Assembly: GCF_027594145.1 (NCBI RefSeq) | Contig: NZ_JAQFFK010000001.1 | Coordinates: 496,001 to 560,000, forward strand | Reading direction: 5' to 3' | DNA length: 64,000 nt | DNA from: Methanococcoides alaskense | GTDB lineage: Archaea; Halobacteriota; Methanosarcinia; Methanosarcinales; Methanosarcinaceae | Shown: positions 1 through 8,751 of the stretch, in pieces | Position numbering within the stretch: the first letter of the stretch is position 1 | How the letters are laid out: every line of letters begins with the position of its first letter | The notes under the pieces: model-generated | What the model was told of the DNA's origin: nothing | The model's input: the letters and a program-made list of their open reading frames with translations, nothing else | Database searches by the model: none | Translations under genes and position numbers: made by a program

Positions 1-1
1 T

Positions 2-304
2 TTGAAGTTCACACCTGAAAATGGCAGCATATAGATTAACGCGATTGATTATGATAATATGATGGAGATATCTGTATCTGATAATGGCATTGGTATTCCC
101 AAAAATATGCATGATGAGATTTTTGAGAGTTTCAAACAGGCTGATCCTTCAATTACGAATAAATATGGTGGCACAGGCTTAGGATTGACCCTGGTTAAGC
201 AATATGTTGAGATGCATGGCGGAAATATATGGGTTGATAGTGAAGAGGGTGCAGGGAGCACTTTTACTTTCACAATACCTTCAAATTCTGACTTACAGCA
301 ATGA
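2..304 (+). CDS. Sensor histidine kinase, C-terminal ATPase domain (partial, with in-frame amber)
   Basis: This is the end of a two-component histidine kinase whose start lies outside the window. The last 81 codons carry the GHKL ATP-binding boxes: DNGIGIP (G1 box), FESFKQAD (F box) and GGTGLGL (G2 box), so autophosphorylation is the family role. The frame continues upstream to base 2, where LKFTPENGSI matches the end of the N box of the same domain. A TAG codon at 32-34 interrupts it between that N-box tail and INAIDYDNMMEISVSD. Two readings are possible: a nonsense mutation, or amber decoded as pyrrolysine, which relatives in the Methanosarcinaceae can do. An internal start at 59 would give only a useless C-terminal piece. 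The domain assignment is secure; whether the gene is functional is not. Confidence 0.8.
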
Positions 305-390
305 ATGGTTTTGATTTGTTTTAAAATATCTTCTACTACGAATTTCTCAAAATTATCTATATAAGTTATGTTTTTTGGAGCAGCCTATGG

Positions 391-794
391 CTCTCAATCT
401 GATATATGTGGTAGAAAAGCAATATAAATGGCAGTGATCAGGGGCCGATATGCCGACCTCATCGGGCAATCATTGGGCGACCCTACCCCATTATATTATC
501 CCCATCTCAGGTCGACCTTAAGGATTTACAAATGCCAAATAAACTTTGAATATTTATGGGCTTTCATACCCAATGGCGTTCTACCTTCTGATTCACTGCC
601 TCACCGTACTATTTATGGTACGGTAATGGATAATATGTTTTAAAACTATTAATTGATTTTGATACACAACCTGGTAACAAAAAAGAATCTGACTATGTCT
701 AGATCTTCTTTCCTATGACCGAATGATCCTATATATATTTAATCATAATAAGGTCCATGTGTATGTTTCCAACAAAAAACACAAGGATATGAAT
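391..794 (+). repeat. 404-bp dispersed repeat, copy A
   Basis: This segment aligns without a gap to 7131-7534 in the same orientation. By hand I count about 43 mismatches, or roughly 89% identity. The core at 501-610 is nearly invariant. It holds the palindrome AGGTCGACCT at 509-518, and just after it a 7-bp stem, ACCGTAC/GTACGGT, around 603-624, whose loop differs between copies while both arms are identical. Similarity fades left of about 391 and right of about 794. A 71-codon frame at 428-643 exists here but is broken in the other copy, and most differences between copies would change residues, so a protein is unlikely. The remainder of 305-946 shows no gene; it contains the promoter area of the next one. 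A structured RNA or a small non-autonomous element are the main options. Confidence 0.85.
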
Positions 795-946
795 ATATTC
801 TGGTTAACAAGTACTTAAGATATTTTGATGTAGCATGGAAGTAGCTAAAAGCAATGCTAGCTTTTAATGATCAAATAAGAGATGTTTTCACGCGACAAAA
901 AAAGAAAGGACCTTACATAGAAATGTTCTAATTATTAAGAGGCTCA

Positions 947-1573
947 ATGCAGGCAAAAAATGAAACACAGGTTCCACCAAAAAGAGATGATCATGAAATT
1001 GGGACGTTTCTTCACCATGTTGGTAATAGGAATATCCTGATCCTTGGGCTAATTGTTCTATTCATAGTTTCATGGTCAATTCTACTTTTTTACTATCCTC
1101 CAGGAGAAATAGTCGAAAGGCTGGGAGTACGCAACGTTTACATTTTTGTCTTCCTGCTGGCCATGATAGGTGGAGTTTCCACATTAACCTCCACTACATT
1201 CTACACGGCTCTGATCGCAATATCCCTGGGAGGGGTAAATTCGATCGGGATCGCATTGGTTGCAAGCCTGGGTCTTACCTTTGGAGATCTGGTATTCTAC
1301 TATCTGGGCACAAAAAGCAAGCAATGTATTAAGGGAAAATATGCAGGTAATGTTTTTCGCCTGACAAAATGGATGGAACGGATCGATGACAGGTTGACCA
1401 TGGTGCTGATCTTCTTTTACTCATTGACCCCTCTTCCAAGTGATGTGATTGCAATAGCACTTGCAATAGTGGGATTTCCATTCCGTAAAATGATCGTTCC
1501 GTTGGTTGTGGGTAATTTTACCCTTATCTTTATGCTCGTGGAGATCTCAAAATTGGGATATAGTTTGATCTGA
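947..1573 (+). CDS. VTT/DedA-like membrane protein
   Basis: A 208-residue integral membrane protein of the VTT (SNARE-associated/DedA-like) type. About five hydrophobic segments are visible, starting near residues 29-50 after a charged cytoplasmic N-terminus. The VTT-like signature is the glycine-rich re-entrant region GVNSIGIALVASLGLTFGD followed by YYLGTK, and later the loop YSLTPLPSDVIAIALAIVG, which resembles the second conserved proline-containing loop. DedA-family proteins are linked to lipid flipping and membrane homeostasis; the substrate here cannot be told. The start ATG has GAGG just upstream. It stands alone, downstream of repeat copy A. Confidence 0.7.
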   Translation: MQAKNETQVPPKRDDHEIGTFLHHVGNRNILILGLIVLFIVSWSILLFYYPPGEIVERLGVRNVYIFVFLLAMIGGVSTLTSTTFYTALIAISLGGVNSIGIALVASLGLTFGDLVFYYLGTKSKQCIKGKYAGNVFRLTKWMERIDDRLTMVLIFFYSLTPLPSDVIAIALAIVGFPFRKMIVPLVVGNFTLIFMLVEISKLGYSLI

Positions 1574-1613
1574 AAGGGGTTGAAAGTACTGGCAAACCAT
1601 TCATTCGGAATGC

Positions 1614-2121
1614 TCATGTGAGGAAGTTTCCGGGGAAGAGGTCTGAATGTCCTTGGATCCAGAAAAAAATATGTTCACAGTAGCTGCACAGGGTCTTAAG
1701 ATCCGACCCTTCAATAATCACCTTATCTACTTCTTTCTGAGGTGTTATGTACTGCGTCATTTCCTCTCCGCAGTGAGGACATTTTATTTTAAGCCATTCC
1801 AGTTTGGTTAGTTGTCTTATGTCTTTTATGACCGCTCCCAGTGCATTTTCATAGTTATCTCTGTAAAAAAGGATAGCTGGCATGTGGCTTATCAAAACTG
1901 GAAGTTTCTCTTCGTATTCTAACAAAGGGATCATCAACTGATCCGTACCCACAGCCAGGCCGATCTCCTGGTTCACTTTGGGTGATAATGATCCATCCAT
2001 TGAGAGAATGACGAATACCAAAGCTGATAAGTTCTGCCTCGGAGAGCGATTCGGTCTTTTTGAGCGAAGACGAAAAGCTTTCCAGGTTCAATGCCCACAA
2101 GGCAGAGTTTTTTCGAGATAT
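1614..2121 (-). pseudogene. Broken TIR-like domain protein with C-terminal zinc ribbon
   Basis: The longest open stretch (1614-2021) contains SPKVNQEIGLAVGTD, then IPLLEYEEKLP and a terminal helix NYENALGAVIKDIRQL. This is the second half of a TIR-like fold, in which bound residues follow a wVNqEIG motif. After it comes CPHCGEEM...CSYC, a four-cysteine zinc-binding tail. The preceding part of the domain (LESFSSSLKKTESLSEAELIS) is in another frame, 1855-2118; the switch falls near 2021 and fits loss of two bases. That frame also stops upstream at a TAG (2122-2124). Frameshift plus missing N-terminus indicate a decayed gene. Intact TIR proteins act in NAD cleavage or signalling; I infer no activity here. 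It lies divergent to the DUF434 gene. Confidence 0.65.
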
Positions 2122-2187
2122 CTACTCATCAAAATAATAGATTGTTGTGCGACATCTATAAATCTTACTCATAGCAAAGTATTTGCA

Positions 2188-2907
2188 ATGTCTGATAGAC
2201 ATCTGCTTCCACCTGATCAGCTGAAAGAAAAGCTTTCAGAACCTGCAATGGACATAAGGTATCTTCTCTCCAGAGGATATAAGAAAAAGAGTGCAATTAC
2301 TTTTGTAAGCGATCATCACCGATTAACAGAACCGGAAAGACACATACTCACAAGACTTGTTTTCTCACCAAAAAAAGCAGATGACCGCAGCAAAAAGAAG
2401 CTCGAATGCTCCCAATTAAAAGGATGCGATATCTTTGTTGACGGCTATAATGTCCTGATAACCATAGAGACTGCACTCAAAAATGAACCCCTATGGTTTG
2501 CAGATGATGGATTTCTGCGGGATACAAGTGGAATATTCAGTAATCACAAGATCACGGATATGACCTGTATGGCAGTTGATGAGATGCTCTCAACACTCTC
2601 GACTTTGAAAATGAGGTCAGCAACCATCCTTCTTGACTCTCAGATGAGCAACAGTGGAATACTTGCAGAGCTTATCCGCAAAAGATCCAAAGATCACAGA
2701 TTTAAGGCAGATGCAAGGACCTCCAAACATGTGGATTTCGATCTCAAGGAAGCGGGAGCACATGCAGTAATAGCAACTGCTGACAGTGTTATAGTGGATG
2801 GAGTGGAAAAAGTGATTGACATCACGGAATGCTGGATGAAGCAGAATTCGAGATTATTGGAGGCTTTTAGTTTGAATTCTCATATGGTGGATAGGTTCGA
2901 AAATTGA
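2188..2907 (+). CDS. DUF434 domain-containing protein
   Basis: A conserved archaeal protein of unknown function, 239 residues from ATG 2188. The frame is open from 1978, but the extra N-terminal part is the antisense of the neighbouring pseudogene, and the family starts a few residues before DIRYLLSRGYKKKSAITFV, the DUF434 hallmark near residues 20-40. The segment CDIFVDGYNVLITIETAL, around residues 80-100, resembles a nuclease-like (PIN/NYN) first strand with an aspartate, and DSQMSNSGILAELI looks like a following strand-helix unit. That fold idea is my inference. It is monocistronic as far as can be seen. Confidence 0.75.
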   Translation: MSDRHLLPPDQLKEKLSEPAMDIRYLLSRGYKKKSAITFVSDHHRLTEPERHILTRLVFSPKKADDRSKKKLECSQLKGCDIFVDGYNVLITIETALKNEPLWFADDGFLRDTSGIFSNHKITDMTCMAVDEMLSTLSTLKMRSATILLDSQMSNSGILAELIRKRSKDHRFKADARTSKHVDFDLKEAGAHAVIATADSVIVDGVEKVIDITECWMKQNSRLLEAFSLNSHMVDRFEN

Positions 2908-3062
2908 GGTAATGTTGTTTTTGTTTCAATCATAAAAATACAAATTAATTTATGCTAATAGCCCAATTAAAACTATGTTCATTGGGATGGGGATAAATTT
3001 AATTTAGGCATTCTTTTGCAAGATCATATTTTTCCTTAAAGCATTTGGGTGAGTTGGGAAAT

Positions 3063-3809
3063 ATGGCAAAAGGGGAAGTTTGGGGAAATATTATGACAGC
3101 TAAAGCAAGTGATAAAACGGTTGGTATTTTAGGTGGTATGGGATCGGAATCAACTGCATATTTTTTCTTAAAGGTGATCAAAAGCACTCCTGCCAGGACG
3201 GATCAGGACCATCTAAGGATCATCGTAGATAATAACTCCAATATACCAGATCGTACGCAAGCGATCTTTGGAATGGGGGAAAGCCCTGTAGCTGAAGCAC
3301 AAAAAACTATCCATATCTTAGAAAATGCTGGTGCAGAGCTCATAGCAATTCCATGCAATACTATGCATTATTTTTATTCTGAACTACAGAACAGCACAAA
3401 GATACCCATACTAAACATGATCTCTGAAACTGCATCACACATTTCGAACACATTTCCAGATATTAAAAAGATCGGATTATTAGCTACTACTGGCACACTG
3501 GAAACCAGACTATATCATAAAGCAATAAATGATATTGAAATATTAATTCCGGATGATGATTTGCAAAAGAAGGTCATGAACTCAATTTATGGTGAACAAG
3601 GGATAAAAGCAGGATACACATTTGGAAGTTCACGGAACGAGATCTTAGAAGTAATTAATGTGCTGATCGACCAGGGTGCAGAAGCTGTAATACTTGGTTG
3701 CAGTGAGCTTTCTTTGCTTTCAATTGAAGAAGAAGTATCTGTTCCCTTGATACACCCTTCACAGGTCTTAGCAGACGTGGTCATAAAAACGGCAAGATCG
3801 GATACATGA
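3063..3809 (+). CDS. Aspartate/glutamate racemase family protein
   Basis: A PLP-independent amino-acid racemase of the Asp/Glu family. It opens with VGILGGMGSEST and has the two catalytic cysteines in the usual contexts: IPCNTMHYF in the first half and LGCSELSLL in the second, the pair that removes and returns the alpha proton. Total size fits the family at about 240 residues. The start is uncertain. ATG 3063 has GGTGA ten bases upstream; ATG 3093 has GGGGA seven bases upstream and would place the first strand nearer the N-terminus, as in most homologues; a TTG at 3045 is less likely. The product could be D-aspartate or D-glutamate. Nothing nearby points to a cell-wall role. Confidence 0.85.
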   Translation: MAKGEVWGNIMTAKASDKTVGILGGMGSESTAYFFLKVIKSTPARTDQDHLRIIVDNNSNIPDRTQAIFGMGESPVAEAQKTIHILENAGAELIAIPCNTMHYFYSELQNSTKIPILNMISETASHISNTFPDIKKIGLLATTGTLETRLYHKAINDIEILIPDDDLQKKVMNSIYGEQGIKAGYTFGSSRNEILEVINVLIDQGAEAVILGCSELSLLSIEEEVSVPLIHPSQVLADVVIKTARSDT

Positions 3810-3878
3810 CTCCAATTTTAAAAAAGGCTACAAATAAGTATGATCGGCTTTATAACATTATAACTTCTCATTATCTAT

Positions 3879-4508
3879 ATGAAAGTAGATGTTCAAGGAT
3901 TATACCGACAATTCTATGTTGACAAAAACTTTGAGATGGAAGATCTATTTGAATCCCTGATATCAAGATTCAACATTAATAAAGCTCTTTACCCGGGAAG
4001 TTTTGTTCATATAACTCCTTCTTTTTTCATTTCAGAAGTCGTATATGTGGATAGTGATAAGCGAGCAAAGAAGTTCTTTGAACAAAAAGATTCAGTTGCT
4101 GAGCTGATCTCAAAGAAAAAGACCTATGATGCAGATGCTGTGTTCCATTTCATACCATCTGATTATTTCCGACCCCTTGATCTTAAAGAAAATAGCTATG
4201 ATCTGCTCATCTCACAATATGCCGGTTTTGTTTCGCAGGCATGTAAAAAATATCTGAAAACAGGCGGGACCCTACTTGCAAATGATAGTCACGGAGATGC
4301 AGGGATGGCATTCATAGATCATGATTACGAATTCATCGCTGCTGTTTATGCAAAAGATGGTAGCTATCACATCACAGACAGGAATCTTGGATCCTATTTC
4401 ATTCCAAAGAAGCAGATCCAGATAACAAAAGAATACCTTGAAAAACTTGGGAAAGGAATAGGATACACAAAAACAGCAAATTCGTATATTTTCAGGCGAG
4501 TTTCCTGA
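3879..4508 (+). CDS. Methyltransferase-like protein of unknown function
   Basis: A 209-residue soluble protein. The order of elements resembles a class I methyltransferase-like Rossmann fold: ALYPGSFVHITPSFF in place of motif I, VVYVDSDKRAKKFF as an acidic strand-2 end, a region around DADAVFHFIPSDYF, then DLLISQYAGFVSQACKKYLKTGGTLLANDSHGD, which looks like strand 4 and the following helix. The glycine-rich SAM loop is not canonical, so binding of S-adenosylmethionine is unproven. It has its own upstream gap of about 70 bases and is convergent with ablB. I do not recognise a specific function. Confidence 0.6.
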   Translation: MKVDVQGLYRQFYVDKNFEMEDLFESLISRFNINKALYPGSFVHITPSFFISEVVYVDSDKRAKKFFEQKDSVAELISKKKTYDADAVFHFIPSDYFRPLDLKENSYDLLISQYAGFVSQACKKYLKTGGTLLANDSHGDAGMAFIDHDYEFIAAVYAKDGSYHITDRNLGSYFIPKKQIQITKEYLEKLGKGIGYTKTANSYIFRRVS

Positions 4509-4677
4509 GAAGTTGACCGTCCATACAGAAAGTCGATCTTCATGTCCTGTATAATATCACAACAATACAAGGTGCGGAGTAAATATGGATATGAAGACAA
4601 AAAAGCGATACAAAATTGTAATAATGAAATAAGAGATGCTTCTCACATAATAAAAAAAGATGAACGAAAAATAAATA

Positions 4678-5517
4678 TCAATCGATCTGTAAATTTCGAT
4701 ACCAAATATTCATGCTTTCAATATTGCCAGATATATTGGTATTATTTACAAGTCTTCCACAATATTCATATCCGCATCTTGCAAACACAATATTCATTCC
4801 ATAAGAGCTGGCTCTTGCAATAGTATATGCAGTTTTGATACCCTTTGCTTTCATTTCATCTTCCATTTTTCTAAGCAAATATGAAGATAAGCCCTTTCCC
4901 TGGAATTCAGGCAATGTTGCAAAATCTGTCATTTCCACATTCGAGTGGCTGTATTCTATTTCAGAAGAAGAAAGTGCAACAATTTTTTGTTCTTTGAAAG
5001 CTCCGAAATACACTACATTATCCTCTATTGTTTTTAAGAGGTAATCGGGATCATGTATGGGAAAAGGATAGGTTTCAAATGTTTTTTTATACAGATCAGC
5101 CATCTGTGAAATATCACTTTTATCGCATATTCTGATCGAGTATTCAGATGGAACATTGGTCTGCTGATCGTTTCTTTTTGATAGAGCCGTCGTTACCACA
5201 TTTTCATGCATTTCATTCAAACAGTTGATGCTTCTCTTATCATCAAGGAATTTGCTCATGATAACTGCATTTTGTTTCCCATCATAATATCGTGGGATGG
5301 CCGCTTCACAAAGATAATTTCTATCACAAAGAAGTTCTTTGAAAGATTCCGGAACCTTTGTGAATATCTTTGAATAGCTTTCCTTTTCTGCAAGAGCATC
5401 CATTTTATCCAGAAGTGAATGCATATCTTCTGGATCTAATTTCATGAGGTATATGCGATCATTATACCTCCCATGCTGGATAATGGAGTTGCCGATCTTC
5501 TCAATAGTATCCTTCAA
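4678..5517 (-). CDS. ablB: Beta-lysine N6-acetyltransferase
   Basis: A GNAT-family enzyme that acetylates the side-chain amino group of beta-lysine to give N-epsilon-acetyl-beta-lysine, a compatible solute of salt-stressed methanogens. The 279 residues fit AblB, with an N-terminal extension and the GNAT core in the second half: the acetyl-CoA loop is seen as [13 protein letters not shown] and the preceding strand as VEMTDFATL. Its start overlaps the stop of ablA by four bases (ATGA), so the two are translationally coupled in one operon, with substrate made by ablA. The combination of family and neighbour makes the call firm. Confidence 0.93.
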   Translation of the reverse strand: MKDTIEKIGNSIIQHGRYNDRIYLMKLDPEDMHSLLDKMDALAEKESYSKIFTKVPESFKELLCDRNYLCEAAIPRYYDGKQNAVIMSKFLDDKRSINCLNEMHENVVTTALSKRNDQQTNVPSEYSIRICDKSDISQMADLYKKTFETYPFPIHDPDYLLKTIEDNVVYFGAFKEQKIVALSSSEIEYSHSNVEMTDFATLPEFQGKGLSSYLLRKMEDEMKAKGIKTAYTIARASSYGMNIVFARCGYEYCGRLVNNTNISGNIESMNIWYRNLQID

Positions 5518-6821
5518 GTCCTTCTCTCCATCCTCTCATTATCTTCAGGAACAAGACTTGTGGTGTCATCATAATCTGCAAGCAGTTTGGAAATGCCAAT
5601 CCCCTTATACTCTGTAGCATCGTCAAGTTTAAGCTGTAGATCACACTTTTCACAATTTCGATCACAATATATCTGATTGTATGATTCCGGCTCTTTGTAG
5701 GAGGTAATAACACCTTCATAATTACGAAGGATCACACGGTTTGTCGACCAGGAAATGATATAATTGGGCATAACCGGTATTTTACCTCCTCCATGAGGGG
5801 CATCAATAACATAAGTAGGGACTGCAAACCCACTTGTATGTCCAATCAAATTTTCCATTATCTCTATTCCTTTGCCTATGGGTGTCCTGAAATGGGACAG
5901 ACCTTCTGAAAGATCACATTGGTACAGATAATATGGACGAACACGATTTTGAACCAGTTTATGAACCAGTTTCTTTATAATTCTCTGGCAATCATTTACG
6001 CCTGCAAGCAGTACGGTTTGATTTCCAAGAGGAATGCCGGCATCTGCAAGCTTTTTAAGCGCTTGTCTGGATGAAAATGTCATTTCTCTGGGATGATTGA
6101 AATGTGTATTTAGCCAGATAGGATGATGCTTTTTCAAAACCTCCATAAGTTCATCTGTAATTCGGTATGGAAGTACAACTGGCATCCTGCTGCCAATACG
6201 GATCACTTCTACGTGAGGAATGCTATTTATTTCAGTAAGTATCCAATCCAGAAAATCATCAGACAACATTAAAGGATCTCCACCTGAAAGTAATACATCC
6301 CTTATTTGTGGAGTGTTCCTAATGTACTCGATGCCCTCGAGTATTTTCTCTTTTTCAGGTATGTAATCAATATCCCCAACTTTTCTTTTACGTGTGCAAT
6401 GGCGGCAATACATGGAACAAACATTGCTTATGTGGAAAAGAACTCTATCAGGATATCTGTGAGTTATACCTTCAACAGGGCTGTCTGTATCCTCTGAAAG
6501 AGGATCTTCAAGTTCGTCCACCGATACAATCAGTTCTTCCGGTGAAGGGAATGATTGTAGGAAAATAGGATCGTTTCTGAAATCATCAGAATCTATCAAT
6601 GATAGGTAGTAAGGTGTGATAGACAATGGGAATTTTTCCAGCGTTTCTTTGAGCTTCTCTTTCTCAGGTGGCTCAAAATTTATTCCAAGCAGTCGCTCGA
6701 AAGTATCTATATCCCTAATTGAATGTTTTAATTGCCAATTCCAATCTTTCCACTTATCCAGAAAGTCATCAGAATCGATCATTGTTGCTATTTCTTTTTG
6801 TTGCTTACTGTATTTTTCCAT
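5514..6821 (-). CDS. ablA: Lysine 2,3-aminomutase
   Basis: A radical-SAM, PLP-dependent enzyme converting L-alpha-lysine to beta-lysine, first step of N-epsilon-acetyl-beta-lysine synthesis. The 435 residues carry the cluster motif CSMYCRHC (Cys135, 139, 142), the [10 protein letters not shown]-binding segment, and PHGGGKIPV with the probable PLP-binding lysine. The C-terminus has a further CDRNCEKC cluster of cysteines as in the family, possibly metal-binding. The start ATG at 6821 leads an operon with ablB. In relatives the abl operon is induced by salt; no operator is identifiable by eye in the AT-rich leader. Confidence 0.95.
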   Translation of the reverse strand: MEKYSKQQKEIATMIDSDDFLDKWKDWNWQLKHSIRDIDTFERLLGINFEPPEKEKLKETLEKFPLSITPYYLSLIDSDDFRNDPIFLQSFPSPEELIVSVDELEDPLSEDTDSPVEGITHRYPDRVLFHISNVCSMYCRHCTRKRKVGDIDYIPEKEKILEGIEYIRNTPQIRDVLLSGGDPLMLSDDFLDWILTEINSIPHVEVIRIGSRMPVVLPYRITDELMEVLKKHHPIWLNTHFNHPREMTFSSRQALKKLADAGIPLGNQTVLLAGVNDCQRIIKKLVHKLVQNRVRPYYLYQCDLSEGLSHFRTPIGKGIEIMENLIGHTSGFAVPTYVIDAPHGGGKIPVMPNYIISWSTNRVILRNYEGVITSYKEPESYNQIYCDRNCEKCDLQLKLDDATEYKGIGISKLLADYDDTTSLVPEDNERMERRT

Positions 6822-7130
6822 TGAAAAACCACGGGTAAAGTTTCGGCTTTAAAATAGCATCTATAATTTACCATCCAAAATTAGCACAAAAAGCACATGG
6901 ATCTTGAATCAGATAGATACTTCCAGTCACTTTTCATTGACTGTAGCCTATAAAATAAAAATATACCTACATTATTAGGTTGTGTATTTCATAAAATGAA
7001 GATAATATATGATATACTTGTCCCCCTTCATAGAAGAGACTAAAATTAGATCTGATATAAATATTGGGAAAAATATTTGCAAATTCAATCAATTTATTGT
7101 GAAATCTCGATTTGTTGACGTCACTTACGA

Positions 7131-7534
7131 CTCTCAATCTTTTATGTGTGGTAGAAAAGCAGTATAAATGGCAGTGATCAGGGATCGAATTGCCGACCTT
7201 ATCGGACAATTTTAGGGCGACCCTACCCCACTGAATTCTCCCCGTCTCAGGTCGACCTTAAGGATTTACAAATGCCAAATAAACTTTGAATATTTATGGG
7301 CCTTCACACCCAATGGCGTTCTACCTTCTGATTCACTGCCTCACCGTACTTTTCATGGTACGGTAATAGATAATATGTTTTTAAACTATTAATTGATTTT
7401 GATATACAACCTGGTAACAAAAAAGAATTTGACTTCGTCTAGATATTATTTCCTAGAACCGAATTATCATATATATATTTAATCATAAAAAGTTTCATGA
7501 GCATGTTTCCAACAAAAAACATAAGTTGATGAAT
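7131..7534 (+). repeat. 404-bp dispersed repeat, copy B
   Basis: Ungapped partner of 391-794 at a constant offset of 6740 bases. It keeps the invariant core (7241-7350), the palindrome AGGTCGACCT at 7249-7258 and the ACCGTAC/GTACGGT stem around 7343-7364 with a changed loop. The frame that is open in copy A meets TAG near 7213 here. The copy fills most of the 6822-7597 gap between the divergently placed ablA start and the lrgB stop. In the rest of that gap I see only the ablA promoter region. Two direct copies 6.7 kb apart could recombine and delete or amplify the abl region. Confidence 0.85.
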
Positions 7535-7597
7535 TTAACGTATTGGTATAACCAGTTTCACTTATCTTAATCAAGATCGGAAAGCTACTAAATTATC

Positions 7598-8302
7598 TCA
7601 CATAAGTATCTTGGCCAGTATTGGAGCAAGGAAAACTGTAACCAATCCGGCAATGCTAATTGCCATCCCGCTCATGGCTCCCTCGGTCTCCCCCATCTCA
7701 ACAGCCTTGGTCGTACCGAGGGCATGGGACGAGGTTCCTATGGCAATTCCCACTGCCACTTTATCGTTTATTCTGAACAACTTACATACCAGAGGACTCA
7801 GTAGAACACCTGCTATTCCTGTGAATACTATGGCTGCAACAGTTATGGATGGTATACCTCCAAGCTGGTTTGATATCTCTATTCCGATTGGTGTTGTAAC
7901 AGATTTAGGTATCATGGATAGGCTTAACAGCTCATCAAGCCCGAACATCCTGCACATGACGATTATGCTTACAATACCTGCTGCAGAACCTACACTGATC
8001 CCTGCAAGTATTGGAATTACATTCTCCTTAAGAAGACTGATCTTCTTATACAGGGGCACAGCCAGGATGACTGTAGCAGGCCCAAGGAAGAAAGATATGT
8101 ATTGCCCTCCCCTGTTGTAATCATCAAAGGTTATGTGTAAGCTCAGCAGAAGACCAATTATCATCAGCATGCTCAGTACTAGTGGGTTCAGTAGGGGGGA
8201 ACCTGTTTTTTTGTAGAGTAGGTTGCCTGCATAGAATGTTATTATGGATATCCCTATGCCAAAGACCGGCGATCCCACCAGATAGGGCGCAAGTTCACTC
8301 AA
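7598..8302 (-). CDS. lrgB: LrgB/CidB-family membrane protein
   Basis: A 234-residue polytopic membrane protein of the LrgB family. Family features visible are GPATVILAVPLYKK in the middle, SMIPKSVTTPIGIEIS and the C-terminal GIAIGTSSHALGTTKAVEMGE...AMSGMAI. In bacteria LrgAB modulates murein hydrolase export and, in plants and some bacteria, glycolate/lactate or pyruvate transport; an archaeon lacks murein, so small organic acid transport is the more plausible role (inference). It overlaps the end of lrgA by eight bases and is certainly co-translated with it. Confidence 0.9.
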   Translation of the reverse strand: MSELAPYLVGSPVFGIGISIITFYAGNLLYKKTGSPLLNPLVLSMLMIIGLLLSLHITFDDYNRGGQYISFFLGPATVILAVPLYKKISLLKENVIPILAGISVGSAAGIVSIIVMCRMFGLDELLSLSMIPKSVTTPIGIEISNQLGGIPSITVAAIVFTGIAGVLLSPLVCKLFRINDKVAVGIAIGTSSHALGTTKAVEMGETEGAMSGMAISIAGLVTVFLAPILAKILM

Positions 8303-8660
8303 CAGATCGTCTCCTTTTGATCAGTATCTGTACCGTCATACCGGTCACCACTGTAATGATGAAGGTCGAGATCACGGATATGAAAAGCAGGGCAGTCCAT
8401 TTTCCTTCAAGTATGGAAAAACAAGTTATCAGTCCCACAGCTGCCGGTATGAAAAAAAATGAGAGATGCTTTAGCAGGAAGTTGCTTACATCTTCGATCA
8501 TGGATAGTTTTAGGATACCAGTTACCAGAAGGACCAGTAATAGCATCATTCCCAGTATATTTCCGGGAATCGGAAGGTTGAGATAATTATGGAGGATATC
8601 TCCCATAAAGCATATGGAGAGAATTATAACTAACTGGATGATATACCTAATTGGGATCAT
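8295..8660 (-). CDS. lrgA: LrgA/CidA-family membrane protein
   Basis: A 121-residue protein with four hydrophobic segments. It has the LrgA signature LPIPGNILGMMLLLVLL near residues 28-44 and a basic C-terminus, QILIKRRRSVE. The family is holin-like and works with LrgB. The gene precedes and overlaps lrgB. No GGAGG-type site lies before its ATG, so it may be translated from a leaderless or weakly initiated message. A long hairpin separates it from the upstream helicase gene. Confidence 0.9.
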   Translation of the reverse strand: MIPIRYIIQLVIILSICFMGDILHNYLNLPIPGNILGMMLLLVLLVTGILKLSMIEDVSNFLLKHLSFFFIPAAVGLITCFSILEGKWTALLFISVISTFIITVVTGMTVQILIKRRRSVE

Positions 8661-8680
8661 TTTCGTTTTTTTGGAGTAAG

Positions 8681-8751
8681 GTCAGTAGCAGACAGTAGCA
8701 TTTTCAGTTCATGAATAGATCCATGAACTGAAAAAATGCTCAATTACTGAC
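8681..8751 (-). other. Long three-tier hairpin between helicase and lrgA genes
   Basis: Three nested complementary arms are visible. The outer arm GTCAGTA (8681-8687) pairs with TACTGAC (8745-8751); the middle arm AGCATTTT (8697-8704) with AAAATGCT (8733-8740); the inner arm CAGTTCATG (8705-8713) with CATGAACTG (8722-8730) around an 8-base loop. The outer arm contains the helicase stop codon. No T-run follows on the minus strand, so it is not a plain intrinsic terminator. A processing or mRNA 3-prime stabilising structure is possible. Confidence 0.6.

Noticed and set aside
428..643. 71-codon open frame within repeat copy A
   Set aside because: The same frame in copy B meets a TAG, and most substitutions between copies change amino acids, with no excess of silent changes. 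The sequence is better explained as non-coding.
1978..2187. N-terminal extension of the DUF434 frame
   Set aside because: This part is antisense to the TIR-like pseudogene, and homologues begin at or near ATG 2188.
4542..4823. 93-codon plus-strand frame antisense to the ablB end
   Set aside because: It is largely the complement of a firmly assigned gene and shows biased, non-protein-like composition.
6967..7209. 80-codon minus-strand frame overlapping repeat copy B
   Set aside because: It crosses the repeat border, is not matched in copy A and has no recognisable domain or ribosome site.
391..7534. Repeat pair as a composite transposon or integrative element
   Set aside because: No transposase or integrase lies between the copies, and the genes inside are ordinary chromosomal functions.
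7598..8660. lrgAB as a lysis or toxin system
   Set aside because: The holin analogy comes from murein-containing bacteria. Without murein, and given plant and bacterial evidence for organic acid transport, a lysis role is not supported.
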